Shown piece after piece: positions 1-9,500 of a stretch of 64,000 nt of DNA. Within the stretch, counting starts at the first letter, position 1; each line of letters starts with the position of its first letter. Where the stretch lies: positions 4,306,891 through 4,370,890 of the forward strand of contig NZ_CP073343.1 in assembly GCF_024397855.1 (NCBI RefSeq), written 5' to 3'. Origin of the DNA: Marinomonas rhizomae. Its GTDB lineage: Bacteria; Pseudomonadota; Gammaproteobacteria; Pseudomonadales; Marinomonadaceae. The position numbers were made by a program, and so were the translations under genes. The notes under the pieces were generated by a model. The model had not been told where the DNA came from, did no database searches, and saw nothing but the letters and a program-made list of their open reading frames with translations.

Positions 1-887
1 CCTAGCAGATACGTCATCGATACCAGCTTGGTATCGGCCTCTTTGATTAAAGCGATCTCGTCTTTTAATTCAATATTATCAAAGTCACGCAGGTCAAACT
101 CGCTCATCGCGCCTGATCGCGTTGCAACATAAAGATAACGTTGATCACCACTCAGCAGCATACTAGCTACATCAGGAACGAATGGTAACGGCTCGCTTTG
201 CTCACTCAATTCCACTTCTTCGGTAATGAAATTGACGTCTTTCGTTACCTTAGTGATCGCGCTGCTTGCATCACCAATCGCAGCAATCGTTAAACTATCA
301 CTACCATCACGTAGGGTGAGTTTATTAATCGCGAAATCGGCCACATCTATCGGCTCTTCACCGTATGGGTATTCCACAACTGGGGTGATTTTACGTGTGC
401 CGCCAGGGTAAGAAATTTTGTAATCATGTTTTACGATTAACGCTTTACCATCTTCGTAACCAAATGCAATCAAACGACTGGTATCCGATTCAACCGCAAA
501 CGCCGTTACTTTTTCAGTACGAAGGTTTTTAATGGTGTTGATCACGCTGCCGTCAGCAACAGAGAAGAAGACGATACTACCATTGCTTGTCACTCGCATT
601 CCGACTTCGGATTGCTCCTCCGTCGTTAAATAAAGGCTTTTTCCTTGATCCTCTGCAGGCAAAGTGTAACTCGCCTCAAGATCAATACTGGCGCTGGAAA
701 ACAAGGGCGCCACTTCATAAAGTAAGTAGAAGCAAATAAGCAGAACAGCCAAAATAACACTGCTGCCCCCCACGGCAATGCCCATTCCAGCCATACGGTC
801 TTTCAGGGCGCGAATTTTACGATGACGCTTTAAAGCTGGCGTATTGAAATCCAGTTCAGGCATCTGATGGTCAGTTGATTTAGTCAT
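1..887 (-). CDS. pstC: Phosphate ABC transporter permease PstC, long form (partial, 5' end only)
   Basis: Inner-membrane permease of the high-affinity phosphate importer PstSCAB. Translating the minus strand from an ATG at 887 gives about 295 residues that run off the window edge with no stop. The N-terminus has the LDFNTP and ALKDRM stretches seen in long proteobacterial PstC proteins. One membrane segment at about residues 37-60 is followed by a large soluble region, presumably periplasmic, that precedes the permease domain (outside the window) in this class. The short enteric PstC has no such insert. It lies 130 bp downstream of pstS on the same strand with a Pho box between them. The C-terminal permease domain cannot be checked here. 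Confidence 0.8.
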   Translation of the reverse strand, partial: MTKSTDHQMPELDFNTPALKRHRKIRALKDRMAGMGIAVGGSSVILAVLLICFYLLYEVAPLFSSASIDLEASYTLPAEDQGKSLYLTTEEQSEVGMRVTSNGSIVFFSVADGSVINTIKNLRTEKVTAFAVESDTSRLIAFGYEDGKALIVKHDYKISYPGGTRKITPVVEYPYGEEPIDVADFAINKLTLRDGSDSLTIAAIGDASSAITKVTKDVNFITEEVELSEQSEPLPFVPDVASMLLSGDQRYLYVATRSGAMSEFDLRDFDNIELKDEIALIKEADTKLVSMTYLL

Positions 888-919
888 CCGCATTCATCTT
901 TGTTGTGTGACGTTTTTAT

Positions 920-937
920 ATGACAGTAGTGTGACAG
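920..937 (-). promoter_or_regulatory. Pho box upstream of pstC
   Basis: Read on the minus strand the site is CTGTCACACTACTGTCAT: two CTGTCAY heptamers separated by 4 bp, which is the PhoB-binding consensus. A weaker third repeat, ACGTCAC, lies at 907-913. The site is 33 bp upstream of the pstC start, so pstC probably has its own phosphate-starvation promoter in addition to read-through from pstS. Confidence 0.75.
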
Positions 938-951
938 CCTACGAACCAAGA

Positions 952-983
952 AAAGTAGGAGAGCATTTTGGCCCTCCTACTTT
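952..983 (-). terminator. Hairpin after pstS (terminator or attenuator)
   Basis: A perfect 10-bp inverted repeat (952-961 with 974-983, arm AAAGTAGGAG) with a 12-nt loop sits just after the pstS stop and before the pstC Pho box. The 3' side has only a short T run (TTTTCTT), so partial termination that keeps pstS mRNA in excess over pstC is plausible. Confidence 0.6.
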
Positions 984-1016
984 AAGCATATCGTCCGTAG
1001 CTCGCTACAGCGTTAC

Positions 1017-1985
1017 TTAGTTAATACCTAAATCTTTCAGGTACTTAGTAGCTACTTTCGCTGGAAGAGGAACATAGCCGTCTTTTACGACAACCTCTTG
1101 ACCCATTTTAGAAAGTACCATTTTAACGAATTCACGCTGTAGTGGTTCAAGCGGCTTATTAGGCGCTTTGTTTACATAAACGTAAAGGAAACGAGACAAT
1201 GGGTATGCGCCAGTTGCTGCGTTTTCAATCGTTGCATCGATGAACTTACCACCTTCTTTCTTCGTCAAAGGAACAGCGCGTACAGAAGACGTTTTGTAAC
1301 CGATACCAGAGTAACCAATACCGTTAAGAGACGTAGAAACAGACTGAACAACAGAAGCAGAACCTGGTTGCTCGTTTACAGAGTTTTTGAAGTCACCTTT
1401 GAAAAGCGCGTGCTCTTTAAAGTAACCGTAAGTACCAGATACTGAGTTACGACCAAACAATTGAATATCACGGTTCGCCCAAGCACCAGTCAGACCAGCT
1501 TTGCCCCAGTTAGTAATGTCTTCGCTGTGACCACCCTTACGAGTAGAAGAGAAAATGGCATCCACTTCAGGAAGAGACAAACCTTTGATTGGGTTATCTT
1601 TGTGTACGAATACTGCTAGAGCATCGATTGCTACTGGAACTGCAGTTGGCTTGTAGCCGTATTTTTTCTCGAACGCTGCGATCTCTTTGTCTTTCATCAT
1701 ACGAGACATAGGACCGAAGTTAGACGTACCTTCTGTCAACGCTGGTGGCGCAGTAGAAGAACCTGCCGCTTGAATTTGAATATTTACATTTGGGTATAGG
1801 CGTTTAAAGTCTTCCGCCCACAATGTCATTAGGTTCGCTAGGGTGTCAGAGCCAACACTTGAAATATTGCCAGAAACGCCACTTGCTTTGCTGTAAGACA
1901 TCAAATTTGAATCAACATCTGCAAAAGCGTTAACAGAAACGCCTACTGCCGCTGTCATCGCTAAACCTGCAACTAGTTTTTTCAT
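1017..1985 (-). CDS. pstS: Phosphate-binding periplasmic protein PstS
   Basis: Binds inorganic phosphate in the periplasm and delivers it to PstCAB. I use the ATG at 1985 rather than an upstream in-frame start because it follows a TGAGG ribosome-binding site and begins a clean signal peptide ([10 protein letters not shown] to AFA, about 22 residues). The mature protein has the family's phosphate-loop motifs: [14 protein letters not shown] and [11 protein letters not shown]. Length is 322 aa, typical for the family. It is the first gene of the pst transcript, followed by a hairpin and then pstC. A PhoB-type promoter upstream is suggested below. Confidence 0.92.
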   Translation of the reverse strand: MKKLVAGLAMTAAVGVSVNAFADVDSNLMSYSKASGVSGNISSVGSDTLANLMTLWAEDFKRLYPNVNIQIQAAGSSTAPPALTEGTSNFGPMSRMMKDKEIAAFEKKYGYKPTAVPVAIDALAVFVHKDNPIKGLSLPEVDAIFSSTRKGGHSEDITNWGKAGLTGAWANRDIQLFGRNSVSGTYGYFKEHALFKGDFKNSVNEQPGSASVVQSVSTSLNGIGYSGIGYKTSSVRAVPLTKKEGGKFIDATIENAATGAYPLSRFLYVYVNKAPNKPLEPLQREFVKMVLSKMGQEVVVKDGYVPLPAKVATKYLKDLGIN

Positions 1986-2053
1986 CACATAAACCTCAGT
2001 GGTTGTAGTCAAATATTTATGAGCAACTGCCCATAGCTCGTTCGATGTTTTTC

Positions 2054-2087
2054 ACTATAAAAGGCTTATGTGACAAAAATGTTAAAC
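2054..2087 (-). promoter_or_regulatory. Possible PhoB-dependent promoter of pstS
   Basis: On the minus strand a TTGTCAC half-box (2070-2076) is preceded 11 bp upstream by a degenerate repeat GTTTAAC (2081-2087). It is followed 10 bp downstream by TATAGT (2054-2059), a good -10. This matches the layout of Pho promoters where the Pho box replaces the -35, but the distal repeat matches poorly (4 of 7). Confidence 0.4.
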
Positions 2088-2356
2088 AATGAAATATTTC
2101 AAAAATAAATGTTGGGGCTTTACACAATTAAGAGAAAACCAATGTAGCCTCAATAAACACTCCTATACTTCCTCTGCGTTGTTTTTATCACAAAGAACCG
2201 CTTAATTTCCGTTAAATACCTTCTAACAGGCCTTTCGCGCCGCCTGTAATATTCCCAAGCGTGGCGTTATCCAATAGACTAACGATCCGGATTTTATAGG
2301 CACTGTGGGCTCTTTAAACGTCCGATAAAAAATGATTAAAAACTGTGGGTATTTTA
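2088..2356. other. Intergenic region between pstS and the TRAP genes
   Basis: Divergent non-coding stretch between the pstS promoter and dctQ. No ORF with a plausible start, no strong hairpin and no clear -35/-10 pair for the plus-strand TRAP genes was recognised. Confidence 0.5.
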
Positions 2357-2893
2357 ATGTTAAACAAACTGGTCAGTTCGGCTGAGGCGATTTCCCATTA
2401 CATGGGAAGGTGCGTTGCTTGGCTTACATTAGCGATGATGCTGCTTACATGCCTCATCGTACTTTTGCGTTATGGCTTTGATATTGGTGCGATTGCTCTA
2501 CAAGAGTCCGTGCTTTATATGCATGCTATGGTCTTTATGTTGGGCGCGGCGTATACCTTTAAAGATGATGAACACGTTCGCGTGGATGTTTTTTATCGTG
2601 ATTTCTCTGTCACTAAAAAAGCGTGGGTGAATATCATTGGCGGCCTTTTCTTCCTTCTGCCATTCACACTTTATACTGCGTATTTGAGTTTTGATTACGT
2701 GAGTGCTTCTTGGCGCGTATTAGAGACCTCTCCTGAACCGGGCGGCTTACCTTTTGTGTATCTTCTAAAGACGTTAATTCCCATCATGATGGTGAGTATG
2801 ATCATTCAAGGTTCGGCTGATATTTTAAAAAATATTGGCATTGTGACTGCGGCTCGCTCCCCCATTAATAGACAGGCTAAAGGACAAAACTAA
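2357..2893 (+). CDS. TRAP transporter small permease subunit (DctQ/FcbT2 type)
   Basis: Small four-helix membrane subunit of a tripartite ATP-independent periplasmic transporter, which imports organic acids with an ion gradient. The 178-aa product has four hydrophobic segments (roughly 20-42, 50-70, 90-112 and 135-157) and the conserved hairpin region containing KDDEHVRVDVFY. I prefer ATG 2357; a GTG four codons upstream is also open. The stop overlaps the next ATG by one base (TAATG), so it is translationally coupled to DctM. No substrate-binding gene adjoins it. The four binding proteins at 10.5-15.7 kb are the nearest candidates. Confidence 0.88.
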   Translation: MLNKLVSSAEAISHYMGRCVAWLTLAMMLLTCLIVLLRYGFDIGAIALQESVLYMHAMVFMLGAAYTFKDDEHVRVDVFYRDFSVTKKAWVNIIGGLFFLLPFTLYTAYLSFDYVSASWRVLETSPEPGGLPFVYLLKTLIPIMMVSMIIQGSADILKNIGIVTAARSPINRQAKGQN

Positions 2894-4281
2894 TGGCTGA
2901 ATTTATTCCTTTATGGCTCTTTGCCGGCGTTTGTGTCTGCTTGCTGTTCGGTTACCCTGTCGCATTTTCTCTGGGTGGTACAGCGCTTATTTTTGCGGCT
3001 GTTGGCTCTTTGTTCGGTACCTTTGATAGCGTTTTCCTAGAAGCCTTGCCAAACCGTTTATTCGGTATTATCGGCAATGAAACCCTAATCGCTGTCCCGC
3101 TTTTTGTGCTGATGGGCGTTTTGCTCGAAAAATCCAAGTTGGCTGAGAAACTACTCGACTCCATGGCGATGCTATTTGGCACCTTGCGTGGCGGTTTAGG
3201 CATTTCCGTTATTCTGGTGGGCATGTTGCTGGCGGCAAGCACAGGTATTGTGGGTGCGACCGTGGTAACTATGGGTATGATCTCGTTACCCACCATGTTG
3301 CGTCGTGGTTACGATCCGGCTTTAGCGGCGGGGACTATTTGCGCCACAGGGACATTAGGTCAAATCATTCCACCATCCATCGCCTTGGTTTTATTAGGCG
3401 ACGTCATGTCCAATGCGTATCAAAAAGCGCAATTAGAAATGGGGATTTTTTCACCTAAAACAATCTCTGTGGGTGACTTGTTTGTTGGTGCCTTAATTCC
3501 TGGATTGATATTGGTCGGCCTTTATATTCTTTACGTTATCATGGTCGCTTGGTTGCAGCCGCACAAAGCGCCCGCAGTGCCTCGTGAAGAATTACGTAAT
3601 GGCTCAAACGAATCCTTAGTCGTTCAACTGTTTAAAGGATTGGTACCGCCTTTAGTACTTATCTTCGCCGTATTGGGGTCTATTCTTAGTGGGATTGCGA
3701 CACCGACTGAAGCCGCTGGCGTTGGCGCATTAGGCGCCGCTTTGTTGGCGATTGGAAGTGGCAAGCTAAGCCTTCCAACCTTGAAAGACGCTGTGTATTC
3801 GACGACTAAAGTCACCTGCATGGTGTTCATGATCCTGATCGGTGCCTCGTTATTTTCTTTGGTATTCCGAGGTTTTGGTGGCGAAGAACTGATTCAAGAC
3901 TTCTTCTCGCAATTGCCTGGTGGCGTAGTTGGCGCAATGATCGTCGTAATGTTGCTGATGTTCTTCCTTGGCTTCATCTTAGACTTCATTGAAATCACTT
4001 TTGTGGTTGTACCAATCGTTGCGCCAGTGCTGCTCGCTATGGGCTTAGACCCAGTGTGGTTGGGGATTATGATGGCTATCAACTTACAGACATCGTTCCT
4101 AACACCACCATTTGGATTCGCACTGTTTTACTTGCGTGGTGTTGCGCCACCAGAACTGAAAACTCAGTCTATTTATAAAGGGGTTTTGCCTTTTATCCTT
4201 ATTCAGGTGTTAGTACTAATCATGTTATCCATTTGGCCAGATCTAGCGACTTGGCTGCCTGAACAGGTCTATGCCGACTAA
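2893..4281 (+). CDS. TRAP transporter large permease subunit (DctM/FcbT3 type)
   Basis: Large, about 12-helix channel subunit of the TRAP transporter. At 462 aa it is longer than C4-dicarboxylate DctM (about 425 aa). It has the extra hydrophilic loop at about 165-195 ending in ISVGDLFVGALIPG, as in the mannitol/chloroaromatic (FcbT3, COG4664) branch. The repeated motifs GATVVTMGMISLP, GTLGQIIPPSIALVLLGD and TPTEAAGVGALGA are present. Permeases of this branch normally work with FcbT1/TakP-type binding proteins, the same type as the four paralogues encoded 6 kb downstream. Substrate is not readable from sequence. Confidence 0.9.
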   Translation: MAEFIPLWLFAGVCVCLLFGYPVAFSLGGTALIFAAVGSLFGTFDSVFLEALPNRLFGIIGNETLIAVPLFVLMGVLLEKSKLAEKLLDSMAMLFGTLRGGLGISVILVGMLLAASTGIVGATVVTMGMISLPTMLRRGYDPALAAGTICATGTLGQIIPPSIALVLLGDVMSNAYQKAQLEMGIFSPKTISVGDLFVGALIPGLILVGLYILYVIMVAWLQPHKAPAVPREELRNGSNESLVVQLFKGLVPPLVLIFAVLGSILSGIATPTEAAGVGALGAALLAIGSGKLSLPTLKDAVYSTTKVTCMVFMILIGASLFSLVFRGFGGEELIQDFFSQLPGGVVGAMIVVMLLMFFLGFILDFIEITFVVVPIVAPVLLAMGLDPVWLGIMMAINLQTSFLTPPFGFALFYLRGVAPPELKTQSIYKGVLPFILIQVLVLIMLSIWPDLATWLPEQVYAD

Positions 4282-4338
4282 TCTAAGACATAACGTTTGA
4301 AATAACAAAAACAGAACGTATTAAGTTAGGACAAAAAC

Positions 4339-5298
4339 ATGAAAACAATGCAAATGACAGACTACGGCCCAGCCAGCGATTTATCGCTGGTTGATGCGCC
4401 AAAGCCAAGCATCAACGAAGACCAAATTTTGGTTCAAGTCGGTGCGGCTGGTGTGAACCCAGTGGACACTTACATTCGCTCAGGAACCAATAATTACTCA
4501 GCCAATTTCCCGCACACACCAGGTTCTGATGGCGCAGGTACGATTGCGGAACTGGGCGCTAATGTTGTTGGTTTCGAGATAGGTCAGCGTGTTTATTTTA
4601 GTCGTAACCTAAGCGGTTCCTCGGCAGAGTTTGCCGCTTGCGCGGCAACTCATACGTATCCGCTGGCAGATGCTTTGTCTTTCGAAGAAGGGGCTTGTGT
4701 CGGTATTCCTTATACAACAGCGCATCGAGCTTTATTTGGTCGTGCCAACGGCAAAGCAGGTGACAAGGTATTAGTACATGGCGCAACCGGCGCTGTCGGT
4801 ATTGCCACGGTGCAATTAGCATTGGCTGCAGGCATGGACGTGGTTGCCAGCTCAGGTACGGTAGAAGGTGCTGAATTGCTGCGTCAGCAAGGTGTTACTA
4901 ACATCATTATGCACAATGAAGCAGACCATCTTGCGCCTTATCAATCGTTAGAGGCGGGTTTTGATATTGTTATCGAGATGCTGGCCAACCACAACTTAGA
5001 TCAAGACTTAAAAGCCTTGGCCTTTGGTGGTTGTGTGGCGGTTGTCGGCAACCGCGGTACGGTTGAAATCAACCCTCGTGACTTAATGGCGCGTGATGCC
5101 TCTGTCGTCGGTGTGGCATTGGCTAATGTGAAACCAGCCGAACTGGCCTTGATTGCAAAGTCCTTGCGTCCATTGTTTGAAAGAGGCGTGCTAAAGCCCG
5201 TTATTCGTCATAGCTACCCGCTTACCGAATTAGCACAAGCACACGATGATGTCTTAAAGTCTGGTGCGCTAGGTAACCTTGTTATTCGTATAAGCTAG
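4339..5298 (+). CDS. Zinc-independent MDR oxidoreductase, quinone reductase-like
   Basis: A 319-aa medium-chain dehydrogenase/reductase of the NADPH:quinone oxidoreductase/enoyl reductase group. The N-terminal GroES-like domain has GVNPVDTYIRSG and PHTPGSDGAGTI. The Rossmann nucleotide site is GATGAVGIATVQLA at about residues 150-165, and no catalytic zinc cysteines are present. It starts 57 bp after dctM with the A-rich leader TTAGGACAAAAAC, so it is probably co-transcribed with the TRAP permease genes and closed by the terminator at 5317. Substrate unknown; reduction of a quinone or an alpha,beta-unsaturated carbonyl is the family expectation. Confidence 0.8.
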   Translation: MKTMQMTDYGPASDLSLVDAPKPSINEDQILVQVGAAGVNPVDTYIRSGTNNYSANFPHTPGSDGAGTIAELGANVVGFEIGQRVYFSRNLSGSSAEFAACAATHTYPLADALSFEEGACVGIPYTTAHRALFGRANGKAGDKVLVHGATGAVGIATVQLALAAGMDVVASSGTVEGAELLRQQGVTNIIMHNEADHLAPYQSLEAGFDIVIEMLANHNLDQDLKALAFGGCVAVVGNRGTVEINPRDLMARDASVVGVALANVKPAELALIAKSLRPLFERGVLKPVIRHSYPLTELAQAHDDVLKSGALGNLVIRIS

Positions 5299-5316
5299 CA
5301 CCCTAGTAGAACAAAA

Positions 5317-5363
5317 AAAGACGGCGCCTTAATAAGCTCTTTATGACGTTGAGCGCCGTCTTT
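5317..5363 (+). terminator. Rho-independent terminator of the TRAP-oxidoreductase operon
   Basis: An 11-bp perfect stem (AAAGACGGCGC at 5317-5327 pairs with 5353-5363) with a 25-nt loop, followed by ACTTTTC. It lies 19 bp after the oxidoreductase stop. Confidence 0.75.
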
Positions 5364-5505
5364 ACTTTTCCCTTCCATATGCTTCTTTATTCACTATAAA
5401 CACTCTATTCATGCGGTAAAATCCGACATCTTCACAAAAATACGCTACTAAAGCAGCCTTAAGGCCGCTATACTTTCTGATTAATGTTTATTTAAAAGGC
5501 ATATT

Positions 5506-6279
5506 TTGACTGATTCTGATTCCGATGTTTTCAGCCTGCCTTCCGAAGCCGATGCCCATGATCATGATTATCATCAACTGGTAATCGTGCTGGATGGCAA
5601 TACCGATTTCGACATAGAAGGCAAAGGCAAGCAACTGCATACTGGCGAAGGTTGTATTCTTCCGTCAGAGAACAGTCATGCGTTTGCGGGTCTGGGAGAA
5701 AATCGTATCATGGTGGTTAACCTGCCTGTTCCACCGCAAAAAGGCATTACCGACGAAGAATACGAAATCGTATCGCGTTTGTTTGATCAGGCGGCGTATT
5801 TTCAGCTCAATCCTCGCTTGCAAATACTGGCTTCCGCTCTGTCTGGTGAATTACAGCAATACCCAAACGATATGATTCTGGCTCGTGCTTGCGGCAATAC
5901 CTTGTTAAGCGCCATTCGTCATCAGATCAATAACAAAGATGTACGCTCCCGAGGCAATCATCTCGATATCGATAAACTGGACCAGTTTATCGAGCTAAAT
6001 TTGTCTCGTCGCGTTCATATTGATCAATTAGCAAACTTTTGCTTTTTGAGTGTCAGTCAGTTTCACGAACGTTTCAAAGATCGTACCGGCATGACACCGC
6101 ATCAATACTTAATGCGCAAGCGCTTAGAACGTGCTCAAAGCTTACTCGCCGAAGGTTTTCCACCTATTCAAGTGGCCGAAATGTGTGGTTTCTCCAGCCA
6201 AAGCGCCATGACTAATGTGTTCTCTCAGACTCTTGGAATTACGCCATTAAAATACCAAAAACAATTTGGTAATCGCTGA
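5506..6279 (+). CDS. AraC-family transcriptional regulator upstream of putA
   Basis: A 257-aa regulator with a short cupin-like sensor domain at the N-terminus (HDHDYHQLVIVLDG, then GEGCILPSENSHAF) and a C-terminal AraC double helix-turn-helix from about residue 150 (IDQLANFCFLSVSQFHERFK, then VAEMCGFSSQSAMTNVF). The start appears to be TTG at 5506. No in-frame ATG lies nearby, and AAAAGG sits 7 bp upstream. It is directly upstream of putA on the same strand, and this PutA lacks the DNA-binding domain that lets long PutAs repress themselves. A role in proline control is inferred, not shown. Confidence 0.82.
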   Translation: MTDSDSDVFSLPSEADAHDHDYHQLVIVLDGNTDFDIEGKGKQLHTGEGCILPSENSHAFAGLGENRIMVVNLPVPPQKGITDEEYEIVSRLFDQAAYFQLNPRLQILASALSGELQQYPNDMILARACGNTLLSAIRHQINNKDVRSRGNHLDIDKLDQFIELNLSRRVHIDQLANFCFLSVSQFHERFKDRTGMTPHQYLMRKRLERAQSLLAEGFPPIQVAEMCGFSSQSAMTNVFSQTLGITPLKYQKQFGNR

Positions 6280-6355
6280 TTCTCGGTCCTAATTCATAAA
6301 ACCCAACAACCCTCTCCCACTTATAAGCATTGCCATCACCTCCCAAAACTTCTGC

Positions 6356-6388
6356 ACAAGAATAAATGACTGCTATGCTTATTCTTGT
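6356..6388. repeat. 10-bp perfect inverted repeat between araC-type gene and putA
   Basis: ACAAGAATAA (6356-6365) is repeated as TTATTCTTGT (6379-6388) with a 13-nt spacer. It is 77 bp after the regulator's stop and about 210 bp before putA. No T-run follows, so it may be an operator rather than a terminator. Confidence 0.5.
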
Positions 6389-6596
6389 CCAGTCGGACTT
6401 TCTTATAAAAAAAAACGACTTTTTCGAAAGACAATTTATCCCTTCTGTCACTAAAGTGTCAGCATTATCCAGACATGCATTTTTTTGATTCAGCAGAGTG
6501 AAAAGCAGTCAAAAAAACGCTTAATGCTCTATAACAATATGCGGCCTTACTAAAACACCATGCTGTTTTTTTATGTTAACGCGGGAGAATCCAACC
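6389..6596 (+). promoter_or_regulatory. Non-coding leader before putA
   Basis: The 6280-6596 gap is 317 bp and holds no gene. Besides the inverted repeat at 6356-6388 it has A/T runs at 6410-6425 and 6480-6520 and a GGGAG ribosome-binding site just before ATG 6597. The putA promoter presumably lies here, but I could not assign -35/-10 elements confidently. Confidence 0.4.
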
Positions 6597-9500
6597 ATGT
6601 TTAAAGCGATTGAGGTGTTACAGCCTAACTTCATTCAGCGTCCACTCAATGAATTGTGGCAGCTAATTTCCCCTCTTTATAATATGGATGAAGAGAAGTG
6701 GTTAAATGAACTATTACCTTTAGCCAAACCCACGGAAGGTGAGCTAGAAAACCAAACCAATGCTGCTGCAAATTTAATTACTGACGTTCGCAAAGACGAC
6801 GACAGTATGTCAATGATTGACGCTTTGTTATTGGAATACAGCCTAGACACTAAAGAAGGCATCTTGCTGATGTGTTTGGCAGAAGCGCTAATGCGCGTGC
6901 CGGACAAAGAAACCGCTGATGCTTTTATCAAAGACCGTTTGAGCGTTGCCGACTGGGCATCTCACGCTAAAAACTCTGATTCTTTCTTCGTAAATGCTTC
7001 TACTTGGGGTTTATTGTTGACGGGCAAAATCGTCACGATGGACGAGAACAAAGACGGCACGCCCGCTAACTTGGTGAATCGCATGGTGAACCGTGTTTCT
7101 GAGCCGGTAATTCGTAAAGCGATGAACCAAGCGATGAAAATCATGGGGCATCAGTTTGTACTTGGTCGCAGCATTGAAGAGGCCTTGTCCCGTGGCAAAA
7201 GCTACCGCGACAAAGGTTATACTTATTCTTTCGATATGCTGGGTGAAGCCGCACTAACCGCTGCTGACGCTGACAAATACCTAACGTCTTATATGAAAGC
7301 CGTAGAATCTGTCGGCAAAGACACTTACAGCCAAAAACACCGCCCGACTATTTCTATCAAGCTGTCCGCTCTTCACCCACGTTACGAAGTGGGTTGTGAA
7401 GAACGAGTTATGACCGAACTGTTTGAAAATGTTAAGACCTTGATCACCAAAGCACGTTCGTTAAACGTCGGCATCACCATCGATGCGGAAGAAGCAGATC
7501 GTCTAGAGCTGTCTTTGCATTTATTCGAAAAACTTTATCGCGACGAATGCACCAAAGGCTGGGGCTTGTTTGGTCTTGTGGTTCAGGCTTACTCAAAACG
7601 CGCTTTACCGGTTTTGGTTTGGTTAGCTGCACTTTCAAAAGAGCAAGGTGATCGCATTCCTGTACGCCTTGTAAAAGGTGCTTACTGGGACTCTGAAATC
7701 AAGATGTGCCAACAACGCGGCATCAATGGCTACCCAGTTTACACTCGTAAAGAATCCACCGACGTGTCTTACCTAGCTTGTGCGCACTTCTTATTAAGCG
7801 AGCATACTCGTGCGAACATATTCCCGCAGTTTGCGAGCCACAACGCGCACACTATCGCGACAATTAGCTGCATCGCCAAGCAACTAGGTGCGACAACAGA
7901 AGAGTTCGAATTCCAGCGACTACACGGAATGGGTGATGCGCTGTACAACCGCCTGATCAAAGACAGCGACATCTGTGTGCGTATTTATGCGCCTGTAGGT
8001 AGCCATAAAGACTTGCTTCCTTACTTGGTTCGTCGTCTGCTAGAAAATGGTGCCAACAGCTCATTCGTTCACCGTTTAATCGACGCTAGTTACCCTGTTT
8101 CTGAGTTGATCGATCACCCAGTAACAACACTTGAAAGCCGTAAAACGTTGGCGAATCCACATATCAGCTTGCCTTCAGGTTTGTTTGACGACCGTAAGAA
8201 CTCTTTTGGTCCAAACATCGAGATTGACTCTGAATGGACGCCATTCAAAGCAAAAATTGATGTATTCATGGGACAAGACACCCAATGGCGTGCCTTCCCT
8301 ATCGTTGGCGGCGAAAAAGTCACAACAGGTCAAACGCATTCTGTCGACAGCCCTTACGACCACAGCCAAACAGCAGGTCAAATTGACTGGGCAGACGCAG
8401 CGACGGTTACCAAGGCAATTGATCTTGCCGAAGCCGCTTTCCCTGCATGGTCTGCGCGTCCAGCCACAGAACGTGCTGACTGCCTAGACAAAATGGCTGA
8501 CTTGATGGAAGAAAACTACGCTGAATTGATGGCCCTTTGCCACCGTGAAGCGGGTAAAACGATTCAAGACAGCATTGATGAAGTACGTGAAGCCGTGGAT
8601 TTCTGTCGCTATTACGCGCAACAAGCCCGTAGCCACTTCGCTAACCCAACGCACTACAAAGATTTCTTAGGCCAAGACAAACAAACCAAGCTAAACGGCC
8701 GCGGCGTGTTCACTTGTATCAGCCCATGGAACTTCCCATTGGCCATCTTTACAGGCCAAGTAGTTGCCGCGCTTGTAGTGGGCAACACAGTGGTTGCAAA
8801 ACCAGCTGAGCAGACAAGCTTAATCGCTTTCCGCGCTATCGAAATGCTACACCAAGCAGGTGTTCCAACAGACGTACTTCACTTGTTACCAGGTGACGGT
8901 GCCACCGTTGGTGCTCCACTGACTAGCGACAAACGCATTGCTGGCCTTGCCTTCACAGGTTCCACTGGAACAGCACAATTGATCAACCGTACTCTAGCGG
9001 CTCGTGGCGTAGCGCCAGTGCCAGTGATTGCAGAAACCGGTGGTCAAAACGCCATGTTGGTTGATTCTACGTCTTTACCTGAACAAGTAGTGCGTGATGC
9101 GGTTCGTTCAGCCTTTGCTTCTGCGGGTCAGCGTTGTTCAGCATTGCGCGTATTGTTCGTACAAGCAGACATCGCAGACCGTGTCATTCCGATGATCAAA
9201 GGCGCCATGCAAGAACAAACTGTTGGTTTGCCTTACCTACACAGCACAGATGTGGGTCCGGTTATCGACAAAAAAGCTCAAGACATGTTGCTTAAACACA
9301 TCGAACGTATGACCAAAGAAAGCAAGTTAATTGCCCAAGCAGAACTGCCAGACTTCGCTAAAAACGGCACCTACGTTGCGCCAACGGCATTTGAAATCAG
9401 CAGCATTGACCAGCTAACGGATGAGAAGTTTGGCCCTATCCTTCACGTTGTACGCTACAAAGCACGCGACTTGGATAAGATCATCGACACCATCAATAAC

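Noticed and set aside
2952..3296. Minus-strand ORF of 114 aa inside the TRAP large permease gene
   Set aside because: It is a shadow of the permease, which has clear family motifs; the opposite frame shows no conserved pattern or ribosome-binding site.
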